49,889 bases of DNA from Rhodopirellula sp. (lineage in GTDB: Bacteria > Planctomycetota > Planctomycetia > Pirellulales > Pirellulaceae): NCBI GenBank assembly GCA_002690925.1, contig NZGD01000150.1, forward strand, positions 1 to 49,889, written 5' to 3'. Position numbers and translations under genes: made by a program. The notes beneath the pieces are model-generated. The model was not told the DNA's origin. It saw only the letters and a program-made list of their open reading frames with translations, and searched no databases. Below, in pieces: positions 1 through 8,705 of the stretch. Each line of letters begins with the position of its first letter. Positions within the stretch are counted from its first letter, which is position 1.

Positions 1-226
1 GCCCCACACCGTGCTCACCAACATCCGATGCTAACGGTGGCGACCGTCCCTGTGCCCCGAAAGTCACCACGCCGCATCGAAATCGCGATTCGCTACAATT
101 CACTTCTCCACTAATAGGGAGAGTACAATTCGCCCAAATAATCGGACAACATAATGGCAATATTTTCAAAAAAAGAAAAACACCTGCTCTGAGTCCTTCG
201 GTTTCTCCCAAACTCAATCACACGTC
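1..226. other. Left-edge sequence without a clear gene
   Basis: A short plus-strand frame is open from the left edge to a stop near position 113 and could be the tail of a truncated upstream gene, but its residues match no family I recognise. The A-rich stretch at about 150-180 just before the PQQ-propeller gene may carry its promoter; no clear -35/-10 pair is visible. Confidence 0.3.
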
Positions 227-1501
227 ATGGCTCTCATCATGCATCATAGAAATCGGCACATTCACTGCATTACGGCGGCTGGCATTCTGACACTTTTCAT
301 TCCGTTTGCGTGGACAGCCGAGCCCCAATGGACCGGATGGCTTGGTCCTGAACGCAATGGCTGGGTCGATGATTTCCAACCACCACCAACATGGCCAGAC
401 AAGCTACAACAACGCTGGCGAGTTCGGGTCGGTGAGGGCTATGGGTCGCCCCTGATCACCAAGGGGCGGGTTTATCAACACGCCAGACAGGGAGACCGGG
501 AAGTTGCATTGTGCCTCGACTTAAATAACGGCAAAGTACTTTGGCAGCAAAGTGCCCCAACACCATTCAAAATGGGCGGTGGAGGAGAGCGACATGGCAA
601 AGGCCCCAAATCTTGTCCTGTCCTAGCCGACGGTCGACTGTTTACGCTGAGCATTACGGGCACCTTGATCGCCAGGGACACCGAGACCGGCAGCCTCATT
701 TGGAAGCGTGACTACAATGGCCGCTTTCCTAAAAGCCATCCTTACTGGGGCGTTTCAGCATCACCCATCATTGTCGGCAATTTGATTGTGGTTCACTTTG
801 GGAATGATGATCAGGGAACGCTGGTTGCTTTAGATACAAGCAGTGGAAACGAAGTCTGGACTCAGGGAACAGACGGAACTTCTTACTCGTCTCCATTGGT
901 CGCCAAGTTGTCTGGTGTAAGTCAAATTATCGACTGGAATCACAATGCGTTGTGCGGGGTCGATGTTGCATCGGGAAAACGTCTTTGGACCCAACCGTTT
1001 CCCCATGAAGGCCATAATCAGAACATGCCGACTCCGACGCTCAACGGGGATCGTATTTTGCTGGGAGGAGAAAATCGGGGCATCCACAGTTTTGAGCCAG
1101 AACTCACAGACAATGGCTGGCACGTTACAGAGAATTGGCATCAACCCAAAGTGGCCCTCGACATGAGCACGGCCGTATTGAATAACGGGCTACTTTATGG
1201 ATTTTCCCATTACAACAGCGGCCAGCTCTTTTGCCTCAACCCGGACCATGGTGAAATCAAATGGCAGAGCCGTGGGAGATCCGGTCAAAATGTGACATTT
1301 CTGTCGATCCCTGGCCACATCCTTGCCTTAATCAATGATGGCGAACTGAAGATTTTTTCTGCTACAGGTACGGACACGAAAGAGGTCGCAAGTTATCGTG
1401 TTTCAAAGAGCCCCACATGGGCACCGCCCGTTGTACTCTCCGATGGATTTCTGATCAAAGATCGGGAATTTCTGACACGCTGGCAATTCACCGAAAATTG
1501 A
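227..1501 (+). CDS. Secreted PQQ-like beta-propeller repeat protein
   Basis: This is a predicted exported beta-propeller protein of the PQQ-like/BamB-like class. A signal peptide with a hydrophobic core and an FAWTAEP cleavage region occupies roughly residues 1-31. Repeats of the form (A/L)LDxxxGxxxW follow: CLDLNNGKVLWQ, ARDTETGSLIWKR, ALDTSSGNEVWTQ, GVDVASGKRLWTQ and CLNPDHGEIKWQS. The N-terminal W-x-GWLGPERNGW segment is typical of planctomycete propeller proteins whose genes sit among sugar-degradation loci. No enzymatic motif is evident, so a scaffold or ligand-binding role in the cell envelope is inferred. ATG 227 and ATG 239 are both possible starts and neither has a good ribosome-binding site. 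The methyltransferase gene follows after about 45 bases on the same strand, so co-transcription is possible. Confidence 0.85.
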   Translation: MALIMHHRNRHIHCITAAGILTLFIPFAWTAEPQWTGWLGPERNGWVDDFQPPPTWPDKLQQRWRVRVGEGYGSPLITKGRVYQHARQGDREVALCLDLNNGKVLWQQSAPTPFKMGGGGERHGKGPKSCPVLADGRLFTLSITGTLIARDTETGSLIWKRDYNGRFPKSHPYWGVSASPIIVGNLIVVHFGNDDQGTLVALDTSSGNEVWTQGTDGTSYSSPLVAKLSGVSQIIDWNHNALCGVDVASGKRLWTQPFPHEGHNQNMPTPTLNGDRILLGGENRGIHSFEPELTDNGWHVTENWHQPKVALDMSTAVLNNGLLYGFSHYNSGQLFCLNPDHGEIKWQSRGRSGQNVTFLSIPGHILALINDGELKIFSATGTDTKEVASYRVSKSPTWAPPVVLSDGFLIKDREFLTRWQFTEN

Positions 1502-1546
1502 AAAGCTAGCCAACCCGCCCTTACATCACTTGATTACGAGCACGAC

Positions 1547-2194
1547 ATGGGCATCGAAACGATTCACGAAAGCTACGTCAAATCACGGCGACTGAACGTG
1601 CTGGCGAATCATTTTGCTGAACTCATTCCTGCTCAATCCACGGTCCTCGATGTGGGCTCAGGCGATGGCGGCTTGGCGGCGGCAATCATCGCTCGAAAAC
1701 CGACACTAAGATTCAGAGGGTTTGACACCCTTGTGAGAGAGGACACCAAGATCCCTGTGGAAGAGTTTGACGGCCGCACCATTCCCGCAGAGAACGACAC
1801 AACTGATTACGTCCTATTCTCGGACGTGCTACACCACACCGAAGATCCAATGATCCTGTTGCGCGAAGCTGCCCGAGTCGCTTGCAAAGGTGTGATGATC
1901 AAAGACCATCTGGTATGTGGCTTACTGGCCCGCCCCACCCTACGCTTCATGGATGAGGTGGGTAATCGTCGCTTTGGAGTGAAACTGCCGCACAACTACT
2001 GGCGTCCCGAACAATGGAATGTTGCCTTTGAAGAACTGCGACTGGAACGCAAAGAATATCGCACCCAACTTGGACTTTATCCGTTTTGGGCGAATTGGTG
2101 CTTTGGCCGTGGACTTCATTTCATCACACGACTCGGACTCAAAGAATCCAACGCGAGTCAACACGCTGACAGATCAGTTACCCTGAGCGACTGA
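1547..2194 (+). CDS. Class I SAM-dependent methyltransferase
   Basis: This is a 215-residue Methyltransf_11-like protein. Motif I is VLDVGSGDGGLAAAI at about residues 33-47, followed by an acidic strand end (FRGFDTL) and a motif IV-like segment DYVLFSDVLHHTEDP that is characteristic of the family. The protein should use S-adenosylmethionine to methylate a small molecule or lipid; the sequence does not show which. The C-terminal third (YWRPEQWNVAFEELRLE) resembles methyltransferases that act on lipids or quinone-like substrates, but that is weak. The start has a partial GAG motif 6 bases upstream. A hairpin overlaps the stop codon and the next gene is convergent, so the transcription unit probably ends here. 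Confidence 0.85.
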   Translation: MGIETIHESYVKSRRLNVLANHFAELIPAQSTVLDVGSGDGGLAAAIIARKPTLRFRGFDTLVREDTKIPVEEFDGRTIPAENDTTDYVLFSDVLHHTEDPMILLREAARVACKGVMIKDHLVCGLLARPTLRFMDEVGNRRFGVKLPHNYWRPEQWNVAFEELRLERKEYRTQLGLYPFWANWCFGRGLHFITRLGLKESNASQHADRSVTLSD

Positions 2195-2198
2195 TCTG
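2170..2198 (+). terminator. Hairpin across the methyltransferase stop codon
   Basis: Positions 2170-2178 and 2190-2198 form a perfect 9-bp inverted repeat (CAGATCAGT with ACTGATCTG) around an 11-base loop. It lies between the convergent methyltransferase and carbonic anhydrase genes and includes the stop codon at 2192-2194. No long U-tract follows, so intrinsic termination is plausible but unproven. Confidence 0.45.
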
Positions 2199-2228
2199 CC
2201 AGTCGTCGACTTATGTTAAGGCAGTCAA

Positions 2229-2903
2229 TCAAACTGTCAGGAAATTGACAGCACCCGTTTCAACATCGTACATCGCCCCGGCAACCATCAGCTTACCCTC
2301 GTCGACAGCCTGCTTGACAACATCACTCTGCTGAAGCATTTGATCAACAGCCCGCATGACATTCCGCTGGGCAATTTCATCCACAAATGCAGTCTGTGCA
2401 TCAGCGTCCATCGCCTTGAAGGCAACAAAATCACTTTCCTCGAGACAGGGCGCTACCTCATCGACGATTTTGTGCAGGTGCTTGCATCCGGTTGCCTCTG
2501 TCACATCCATTTTCTCGCCCAGCAATTTGACCGAGGAGGTCACAGCGCCGCAACGAGTGTGGCCGAGAACCAACAGCAACTTCACTCCGGCCACTGCCAC
2601 CGCATATTCGATACTGCCCAAGGATTTGCTGCCGGAAATGTTTCCAGCTACACGAATGCTGAACACATCCCCGATTCCAAGGTCAAATACCAATTCGACA
2701 GGCACACGTGAATCAATGCACCCGAGCACTGCTGCCAAAGGCGTCTGCCCCCCAGATGTTGCCTTGATCAGTGCAGCGTAATCGCGAGGCAATCGATCAC
2801 CATTTTGGAAACGCTGATTCCCTTCCCGAAGCAACTCCAACACTTCTGTCGGCGTGATTCGCTCCTGCAACTCGCTTGATGAGTGATACGCAATTTCAGT
2901 CAT
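2229..2903 (-). CDS. Beta-class carbonic anhydrase
   Basis: This 224-residue protein should interconvert CO2 and bicarbonate with a catalytic zinc. Motif CIDSRVP gives Cys62, Asp64 and Arg66, and GHTRCGA gives His115 and Cys118. These are the two zinc cysteines, the zinc histidine and the Asp/Arg dyad of beta carbonic anhydrases. GNISGSKSLGSIEYAV between them is the usual family core. There is no signal peptide, so it is cytosolic. Length is normal for the family. A GGAG motif lies 11-12 bases before the ATG and supports this start. It is transcribed alone, convergent with the methyltransferase upstream in coordinates. Confidence 0.95.
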   Translation of the reverse strand: MTEIAYHSSSELQERITPTEVLELLREGNQRFQNGDRLPRDYAALIKATSGGQTPLAAVLGCIDSRVPVELVFDLGIGDVFSIRVAGNISGSKSLGSIEYAVAVAGVKLLLVLGHTRCGAVTSSVKLLGEKMDVTEATGCKHLHKIVDEVAPCLEESDFVAFKAMDADAQTAFVDEIAQRNVMRAVDQMLQQSDVVKQAVDEGKLMVAGAMYDVETGAVNFLTV

Positions 2904-3775
2904 TTTTATCCACTCCAGTGCTTAGAATTCCACAATGCTCACAACAAACGCCGGCATACTGGACTCTCTGTCATTACTGAGCCTTTTGTCATAACCGGCC
3001 AACGCAAATCATTCCAGTCCACGTTGAAGCGCCCAACGACGCGAAAAGCCGAAGCCAACCCTTGGGAACACTGCTTGAGAGCGCTGCTCAACGCACGCGG
3101 GCCAGCAGACATGCCGAAATGACGGTCCCTGCATTTGCCCCGCTCGATAGCAGCTTTCGTCAGCAAATTCCGCAATGATCGGGCACAACCACAGGATATC
3201 AGGCTCAGCGAGCGAATCGCAAGCCGGCGAGACCATTTCAGCCGTAGTCCAGAATGTAAAAAACGATCACCACAGCAGTCCATTTGATCCATATCCGTGA
3301 AAGAGTGGCTCCCGGAATCCACATGATATTCAAATAACGCGGACATCAAAAAACGCGCATCCAGCGACGGGTCTGTAGTAGTCCCCTGACTAAACCCACG
3401 ATCGTTCCAACCAAGTCGCCTTTGGTGGACGCACAACACGGTGAAACCAACATGGCGGTGAGCCACACTAAGATCACGTGAAGGGAACAGCTCGGCATCT
3501 GCAGAAGCAGAGAATCCCTACTCTGCCCCTCAAAGTGTCAACTCACAACGTTAGTAACATGGCATGTTGCTTCGATGCCCCCCTGCCTTCAATGACCACC
3601 ACCAGCAACGTATTTCGCGTGCTTCAGGACAGTCAATTATTTTCCAACAATTCTGCACAATATTACGAACCGCTTCTCATTTCACAGCATTCTGAAAAAC
3701 AGATGCTTCACCGCCCAAAATCATCTGCAGGTTGGTTATCCTTATCATGCAACGATTGAAGCGTTGTCATTTCTC
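2904..3775. other. Intergenic stretch of about 0.9 kb without a supported gene
   Basis: Both strands contain open frames here (up to about 175 codons on minus, 2939-3466). Their translations are rich in Cys, Arg, His and Trp in a way typical of antisense noise and show no family motif. I see no RNA gene. The right end probably holds the promoter of the DUF1080 gene. Confidence 0.4.
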
Positions 3776-3801
3776 CGTGCATACCCACCGTGCATACCCA
3801 C
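3776..3801. repeat. Two perfect 13-bp tandem repeats
   Basis: CGTGCATACCCAC occurs twice in direct succession at 3776-3788 and 3789-3801. It ends 35 bases before the DUF1080 start codon, within the probable 5' leader. It could be a chance slippage product or a paired regulator site; the sequence alone does not decide. Confidence 0.7.
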
Positions 3802-3836
3802 CGCGAACAAAACTCTACATCGCCATGAGGACTAAC

Positions 3837-4622
3837 ATGCCCAACCAACAGATTCGCGTGCACAAGTTGGTGCTTCTTTCAGCAGCACTGTTTTATACGC
3901 CATACCTGCAAGCAGACGAAAATATCGGTGTGGGCGCCAAACCCGTTCCCGACTCTGAAGTCATCTTTGATGGTTCACGAGAAATGCTTGATGCAAAGTG
4001 GACCTACTGGAAAGGCCCTCGGTTCAGTTCATCGCTGCCGATCAAGTGGAAGATCGTTGACGATCCGGTTGCTGAAGGCACGGTCATGATGACAGATGAC
4101 CCGGCAGCGGCGGGAGGAAAATACGGCACATCTGACGTCGTTACCAAGAAGAAATATCGTGACTTTCGCCTCCATATAGAATTCCTGGTGGCCAAAAACC
4201 GTGGTAACAGTGGCGTCTACTTACAAAACCGCTATGAGATCCAAGTTCTCGACGGTGACAAAACTTCGCACGGCATGGCCGCTGTGATCAACGAATCAAA
4301 ATCGCCCTACGAAGTTTACAATGGCACCGGCACATGGAACGCCTACGACATCATGTTTCGTGCAGCACGCTTCAAAGGCGGAAAGCGAACGGAAAAAGCG
4401 ATGGTCACGATGTACTTCAACGGTAAGAAGGTTCACTCCAACGTCCAGATCAACCAGGTTTGGGGAGGCCCCAATTCAGGCATCGACGGTGGCAACGATG
4501 GCGGCCGTGGAATCACAGATGTGCCAGGTGGATTAAAACTGCAAAACGAGGGCCACGATGTTCGCTATCGCAACATTTGGATTGAGGAAATCGACCTGAC
4601 CGAAGCGAACACGGATTTCTGA
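3837..4622 (+). CDS. Secreted DUF1080 family protein (3-keto-disaccharide hydrolase-like)
   Basis: This protein has about 261 residues. A signal peptide ends near the YLQADEN segment. The rest is a single DUF1080 concanavalin-like jelly-roll: VIFDGSREMLDAKW, KYRDFRLHIEFLVAKNRGNSG (split across two strands), VYLQNRYEIQVLDG, GTWNAYDIMFRAARF and the closing LQNEGHDVRYRNIWI are the hallmark blocks. Family members have been linked to hydrolysis of 3-keto-glycosides, and many planctomycetes encode dozens. The open frame extends upstream to 3732, but GAGG at 3827-3830 lies 6 bases before ATG 3837 and the signal peptide begins there, so 3837 is the likely start. The substrate is unknown. Confidence 0.9.
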   Translation: MPNQQIRVHKLVLLSAALFYTPYLQADENIGVGAKPVPDSEVIFDGSREMLDAKWTYWKGPRFSSSLPIKWKIVDDPVAEGTVMMTDDPAAAGGKYGTSDVVTKKKYRDFRLHIEFLVAKNRGNSGVYLQNRYEIQVLDGDKTSHGMAAVINESKSPYEVYNGTGTWNAYDIMFRAARFKGGKRTEKAMVTMYFNGKKVHSNVQINQVWGGPNSGIDGGNDGGRGITDVPGGLKLQNEGHDVRYRNIWIEEIDLTEANTDF

Positions 4623-4742
4623 CTTCAACTGCCTCTGAGAATTCACAGCTACCTCCAACGACTGGACTTATCGTTCAGCGCCGGAAGCCGTCTTAACAAG
4701 CGTGCATAAGCATGCCGGTCCAACAAGCCGGATGACATCGAA

Positions 4743-5687
4743 CTATCCGGCGATTTCTCCACCACCAGTGACGATTGCCTCGACTTGCTCTGTTGACATC
4801 TGCAGTTGCTTGCCGATTTCGTCCGTACTGAGCCCATCGATCCAACCCAGCCGGATAGCCGCTTCGAGAAAGCGGTCGTTTCGCTTTTCCAAAACCTGCT
4901 CTACAGGGCGTGCTGAACGACACGTTTCGATTTGTGCAAGAACGCCATCCCAGAGCCTGATCCTTGCTTCTAAAGCCCTGACCGCCGCCTGCTCGGCGAG
5001 TTGCCAGCGAAGAGGACTTTCGCCGCAAAGATGAATGATCATCTGTTCCGCCATCGGACCGTGTGAATCTCCATCCACATCAATATGCCTCCGCAAGTAA
5101 TGAACAAAATAACCGAGCCGCTGGCTACCTATGTCTCCAACTTCCTCGATCACGCGTTCAAACACCTCCGGCAACAAATGCTCACGTCCGTAGGCGAATG
5201 AAGCTGCGAGTTCACAGCTTTGTGAGTGGGTCGCGGTCGACAGGGTTCGATACACGAATTGTCGAGTGCAATCCGGAATGCGGGCGTTTTCCAGAGCGAT
5301 CAACGGTCCGGTTCCATTCCTCAAGGCAACAACGAACTCTTCAATCTCAGTTGTGTTCGCCTCACACCGCTCCATCGCTCTCAGATACATTTCAAAGTGC
5401 GAGGCGTAGCCACCTTCCCCGTCGTCATCACTCTCCTCGCACAGGACGATCTCATTAATCAACCGCCTTGCCCCTGGATTGCTTGATGGAACCCAGACGG
5501 TGTCCACGCACGTCAGAGCTCGCTGCAATGATTTCAGAACCGTCATAAAGTCCCAAACGGCAAAGACATGATTCTCCATGAATATCTGAACATCCTCTAC
5601 CGTACGCATCGCGTCATAAAGAGGATGTGAACGCAAGCGTTCATTCAACGGGGCGATGCTTTCTCGAATCTTGTCGCTTTGTCTCAT
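4743..5687 (-). CDS. DUF3050 family protein with C-terminal HTH-like extension
   Basis: The 314-residue product matches the DUF3050 family through about residue 260: HPLYDAM (21-27), FMENHVFAVWDFM (36-48), RLINEIVLCEESD (75-87), ASHFEMYLRAM (95-105) and YFVHYLRRHIDVDGDSHG (193-210). The family has no firm biochemical role. The all-helical arrangement and the acidic/His positions (E79/E84/E85, H97, E169, H201, D205, H209) resemble heme-oxygenase-like di-iron proteins, which is my inference. Residues 266-314 form an extra tail containing GLSTDEIGKQLQMSTEQVEAI, which looks like a helix-turn-helix of the sigma region-4 type. No signal peptide is seen. The gene stands alone, convergent with the DUF1080 gene. 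Confidence 0.8.
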   Translation of the reverse strand: MRQSDKIRESIAPLNERLRSHPLYDAMRTVEDVQIFMENHVFAVWDFMTVLKSLQRALTCVDTVWVPSSNPGARRLINEIVLCEESDDDGEGGYASHFEMYLRAMERCEANTTEIEEFVVALRNGTGPLIALENARIPDCTRQFVYRTLSTATHSQSCELAASFAYGREHLLPEVFERVIEEVGDIGSQRLGYFVHYLRRHIDVDGDSHGPMAEQMIIHLCGESPLRWQLAEQAAVRALEARIRLWDGVLAQIETCRSARPVEQVLEKRNDRFLEAAIRLGWIDGLSTDEIGKQLQMSTEQVEAIVTGGGEIAG

Positions 5688-6330
5688 CTCAACTCAATCT
5701 CTGTATAATTCATTGTTCCCAGCTCGATCATCCTCGGATTTCAAATGCAGCCCGCCGAAGACGGGTCTCATTCAGACCAAACGAGCTATTTTTTCACGCC
5801 TGCCGCGCTCGTCAGCGAACGAACATTGGTGCTACAGGCGTATCTTAATCGTGCCACGCAGTTCGAGAAGGGCATATCCCCTCCGTACCGACCGGCACTC
5901 TCGTCGCTCGTTACTAATTGAACCATGTCGCAACAAGATCCCCCAATACTCGCGGCAACGATAATGCAGCTTTCGGGACGCTCACTGGATGCCCCCCTAT
6001 AAACTAGTCCGCAAAAAAACTGAATCCGACAACACCGCAAGGCTCGGTGCCGAAACAACAGTCGCTTGCGAACGTCGCGACGGGAATGCGTGACTAATCG
6101 CCGCAGGTACTGCAGTCATGCGATCAAGATATCTGCCCGCGTTGAATCATAGCCAATAGGCAATCTCTCATTTGAAGTCGTGCTTGGACCCTCGACAGAA
6201 GATGCATCGACCCAAGTAGCAGCCTCAATTCATTGAGCCCTCCTAAGATCAAACTCATAGGATCATCACAGCCTTTCAAACCACGCGAAAACACGAATAT
6301 CAGTGCAACTGCGTCGTAGTTTATAATCGG
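5688..6330. other. Intergenic stretch of about 640 bases without a supported gene
   Basis: Only short open frames of low-complexity composition are present (for example minus strand 5786-6058), with no family motif. It lies between divergent genes, so it should contain the promoters of the DUF3050 gene and the FG-GAP/zincin gene. No tRNA-like cloverleaf or repeat was seen. Confidence 0.4.
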
Positions 6331-6393
6331 GTGATGCTGGGGCGATTCGCTCCTCTACATCGCCACACCTCCGATCAACAGCCCCTCCTTGGT

Positions 6394-8610
6394 ATGCAAA
6401 CCTTCATCTATCAGCGCTGGGTCATTTTCAATCTGGCTTTACTGTACCTGCTCATCATTCCCGGACTTCCAGGATTGGTTGCAGCTGCAAAAGGCAGCAC
6501 AACGTCAACGATGACGTACAGCGACCCTAAACCGCTCGAGTGCAGCGGTACCAAGATCAAACTGGAAAATCACTCAGCAGTGCGTTGCTATGACTGGGAT
6601 CAAGACGGTGACCTCGATCTTCTTGCCGGTGATGGCGTTGGCAGAATTTGGTTATTCAAAAACAGTGGGACTCCGACTCGCCCAAGACTGGAAGCGAAAG
6701 AAATGCTTTCAGCTGGCCAAAAATCGCAGTGGGGAAAGCGATACACAGGCATCGCCTTGGCCCAATTGATTGGCTCAGAATTACCAGACCTTGTTGTAGG
6801 TCACTCCAAGCAACTCATAACAGTCCACAAAAACATTGGTTCAATTCAGCGACCAATTTTTGAAGAGGACGGCAGCACCATTGAGGTCCAAGCCGGTTGC
6901 GATGGACGTTTCGACCTGGCCGATTGGGACGAAGATGGAAAACTGGATCTTGTCACTGGTTCCTTTGACGGAATCGTGCAATGGCATCGCAATACGAGTT
7001 CACGAAACAAACTCGAGTTCTCGAAGGGTGAACCATTTTGTGACATCCGAATCGCCTACAACTCACATCCTCGGCTTTTGGATTTTGATGGCGACCGTCA
7101 ACTCGATATGTTACTTGGCCTGAATTGGGGAAGTGTGACGCTATATCGTCACGCTGCAAATGCATCAGGTCCTGGCCTTGCTTCAGGACAACAATTGAAA
7201 TGGAGCGACGGTAAAAACTTGAGCATTCGCGAACTGAACGGAGACGACACGACTCCTGAATTGGCAGACTGGGATGGAGATGGTGTCCGCGATCTGATCA
7301 GCGGTGGAAAGAACGGACAACTATTTTGGATGAAGGGAATCGGTTTTCCCTCTCGAATCACAAGACTGAAAACGCTGCTTGCTCAACACAACCAAGATCT
7401 CGGCAAAACGCTGCAAGAAAATGATCCAGTAAGAGAGGAAATACTGGGGTGCCTGACAGCGATTCAAGCCGATCTTCGCAGCGGGCTCGTTTCATCAACC
7501 GCCAGACAGAAACTCTTCTCCTCACTGGCTCCCTTGGCCACACAGTACCCCCAATATTTTTCACGACAGCACTTTGATCTCGAGCAGGCCCCACACCTGC
7601 CCATACTCGCTGCGCAATACTGGGTCGTCTTACTGGAGAGTCTTCCAGACTCAGAGGCCAATCGAGAGCGGGTTGCTGCGGCACTGGGTTTCGAGTCTGG
7701 ATACCGCACACTCCTTGTTGATCTCGGCGTTATCTTCATCGACAACAACACCGCGACAAAAGACCATCTTGATGCCATGATTCGGCTGATGCGTCAAATG
7801 CCGCCCTCGACTTGGGATGTTGAAACAATCACAGTCGCAGGCTGGTTGGGACCTGCAATTAAAACCAATAAAATCCGATCCCGATCCGGGGTCAACATTT
7901 TTGACCTACCACTTGGCCGCCCCGAAAATAGTTTTGCCGGCGATTCACCTCGCCCCGGAGTCACGGATGTTTATCTAATCTGCCTAGCGCACGAACTTGC
8001 CCACAACATGCTGGACACAGTCGGTCGAAAAAAACGACCGGACCTCTACGAGCGAAAATACCAAGGATTGGCTCAGGCTGCAGGACCACACGTCGTGTAT
8101 CGATCACCTCCATCGCAAGGAATCGATACAGAAGCCACCAAAGCCAACTTCCGGCGCATTGGGGCGTGGGACGGTCAGAAAGAGACATGGCGTGACGCTT
8201 GGATCGGTTACTTTGCCGGAAAACAAGAATTCGATCGTGCCTACTCGCGAGGAAACATCCAGTTCTTTCTGGATTCTCCGCAGGAGGCGTTTGCAACTCT
8301 TGCTAATCAGTACTACGCGGACAGCGGTTTGATGCTTGAATTTTGCAAAAAACGATGGGATGCCGGAAACCGCACCAACATCAACCAATTTCTGCTGATC
8401 ACTGAGTATCTCAGTGAAGGCAAAAACCAAGGCAAATTCTTCCAATTAACGCCGGGGGGAAAACTGTCCGTGGAATCCGTTGAATTCAAACGCGACCCCG
8501 AGTCTCGGATTCAACAACTGCAATCGGCGAACCTGAAAGCTCGATTTAGCTACGAGTCTAGCGGTTTGGTGACTTCATTTGAGCTGACAACCCACGAAAA
8601 TCAGAAGTGA
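6394..8610 (+). CDS. Exported FG-GAP repeat protein fused to a zincin-like metalloprotease domain
   Basis: This has about 738 residues from ATG 6394, where a signal sequence (QRWVIFNLALLYLLIIPG) begins; the frame also allows GTG 6331. The N-terminal half is an FG-GAP/VCBS propeller with calcium-binding-type loops: YDWDQDGDLDLLAGDG, ADWDEDGKLDLVTGSF, LDFDGDRQLDMLLG and ADWDGDGVRDLISGG. A linker follows, then a C-terminal zincin-like domain with HELAHNML (His533, Glu534, His537) and a downstream QEAFATLANQYYADS carrying a candidate third zinc ligand near Glu631. This spacing resembles the anthrax lethal factor-like (ATLF/M34) peptidases. An exported peptidase displayed on an FG-GAP adhesion or propeller module is inferred. 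The next gene starts about 95 bases downstream on the same strand. Confidence 0.8.
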   Translation: MQTFIYQRWVIFNLALLYLLIIPGLPGLVAAAKGSTTSTMTYSDPKPLECSGTKIKLENHSAVRCYDWDQDGDLDLLAGDGVGRIWLFKNSGTPTRPRLEAKEMLSAGQKSQWGKRYTGIALAQLIGSELPDLVVGHSKQLITVHKNIGSIQRPIFEEDGSTIEVQAGCDGRFDLADWDEDGKLDLVTGSFDGIVQWHRNTSSRNKLEFSKGEPFCDIRIAYNSHPRLLDFDGDRQLDMLLGLNWGSVTLYRHAANASGPGLASGQQLKWSDGKNLSIRELNGDDTTPELADWDGDGVRDLISGGKNGQLFWMKGIGFPSRITRLKTLLAQHNQDLGKTLQENDPVREEILGCLTAIQADLRSGLVSSTARQKLFSSLAPLATQYPQYFSRQHFDLEQAPHLPILAAQYWVVLLESLPDSEANRERVAAALGFESGYRTLLVDLGVIFIDNNTATKDHLDAMIRLMRQMPPSTWDVETITVAGWLGPAIKTNKIRSRSGVNIFDLPLGRPENSFAGDSPRPGVTDVYLICLAHELAHNMLDTVGRKKRPDLYERKYQGLAQAAGPHVVYRSPPSQGIDTEATKANFRRIGAWDGQKETWRDAWIGYFAGKQEFDRAYSRGNIQFFLDSPQEAFATLANQYYADSGLMLEFCKKRWDAGNRTNINQFLLITEYLSEGKNQGKFFQLTPGGKLSVESVEFKRDPESRIQQLQSANLKARFSYESSGLVTSFELTTHENQK

Positions 8611-8705
8611 TAGCAAACGTCGCGAATGTGATCCAAACGCAGGATATTTGAAAGCAGTCAGTGACTTCGCTTGCTGATTTTCTGGAATCCTGCTAGAGAC
8701 ACTTC

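Noticed and set aside
2939..3466. Minus-strand open frame of 175 codons
   Set aside because: Composition is Cys/Arg/His-rich without any family motif, overlapping frames exist on both strands, and no ribosome-binding site was found.
4623..4742. Possible terminator hairpin between the convergent DUF1080 and DUF3050 genes
   Set aside because: The best stem is 7 bp with a bulge and a long loop, not convincing.
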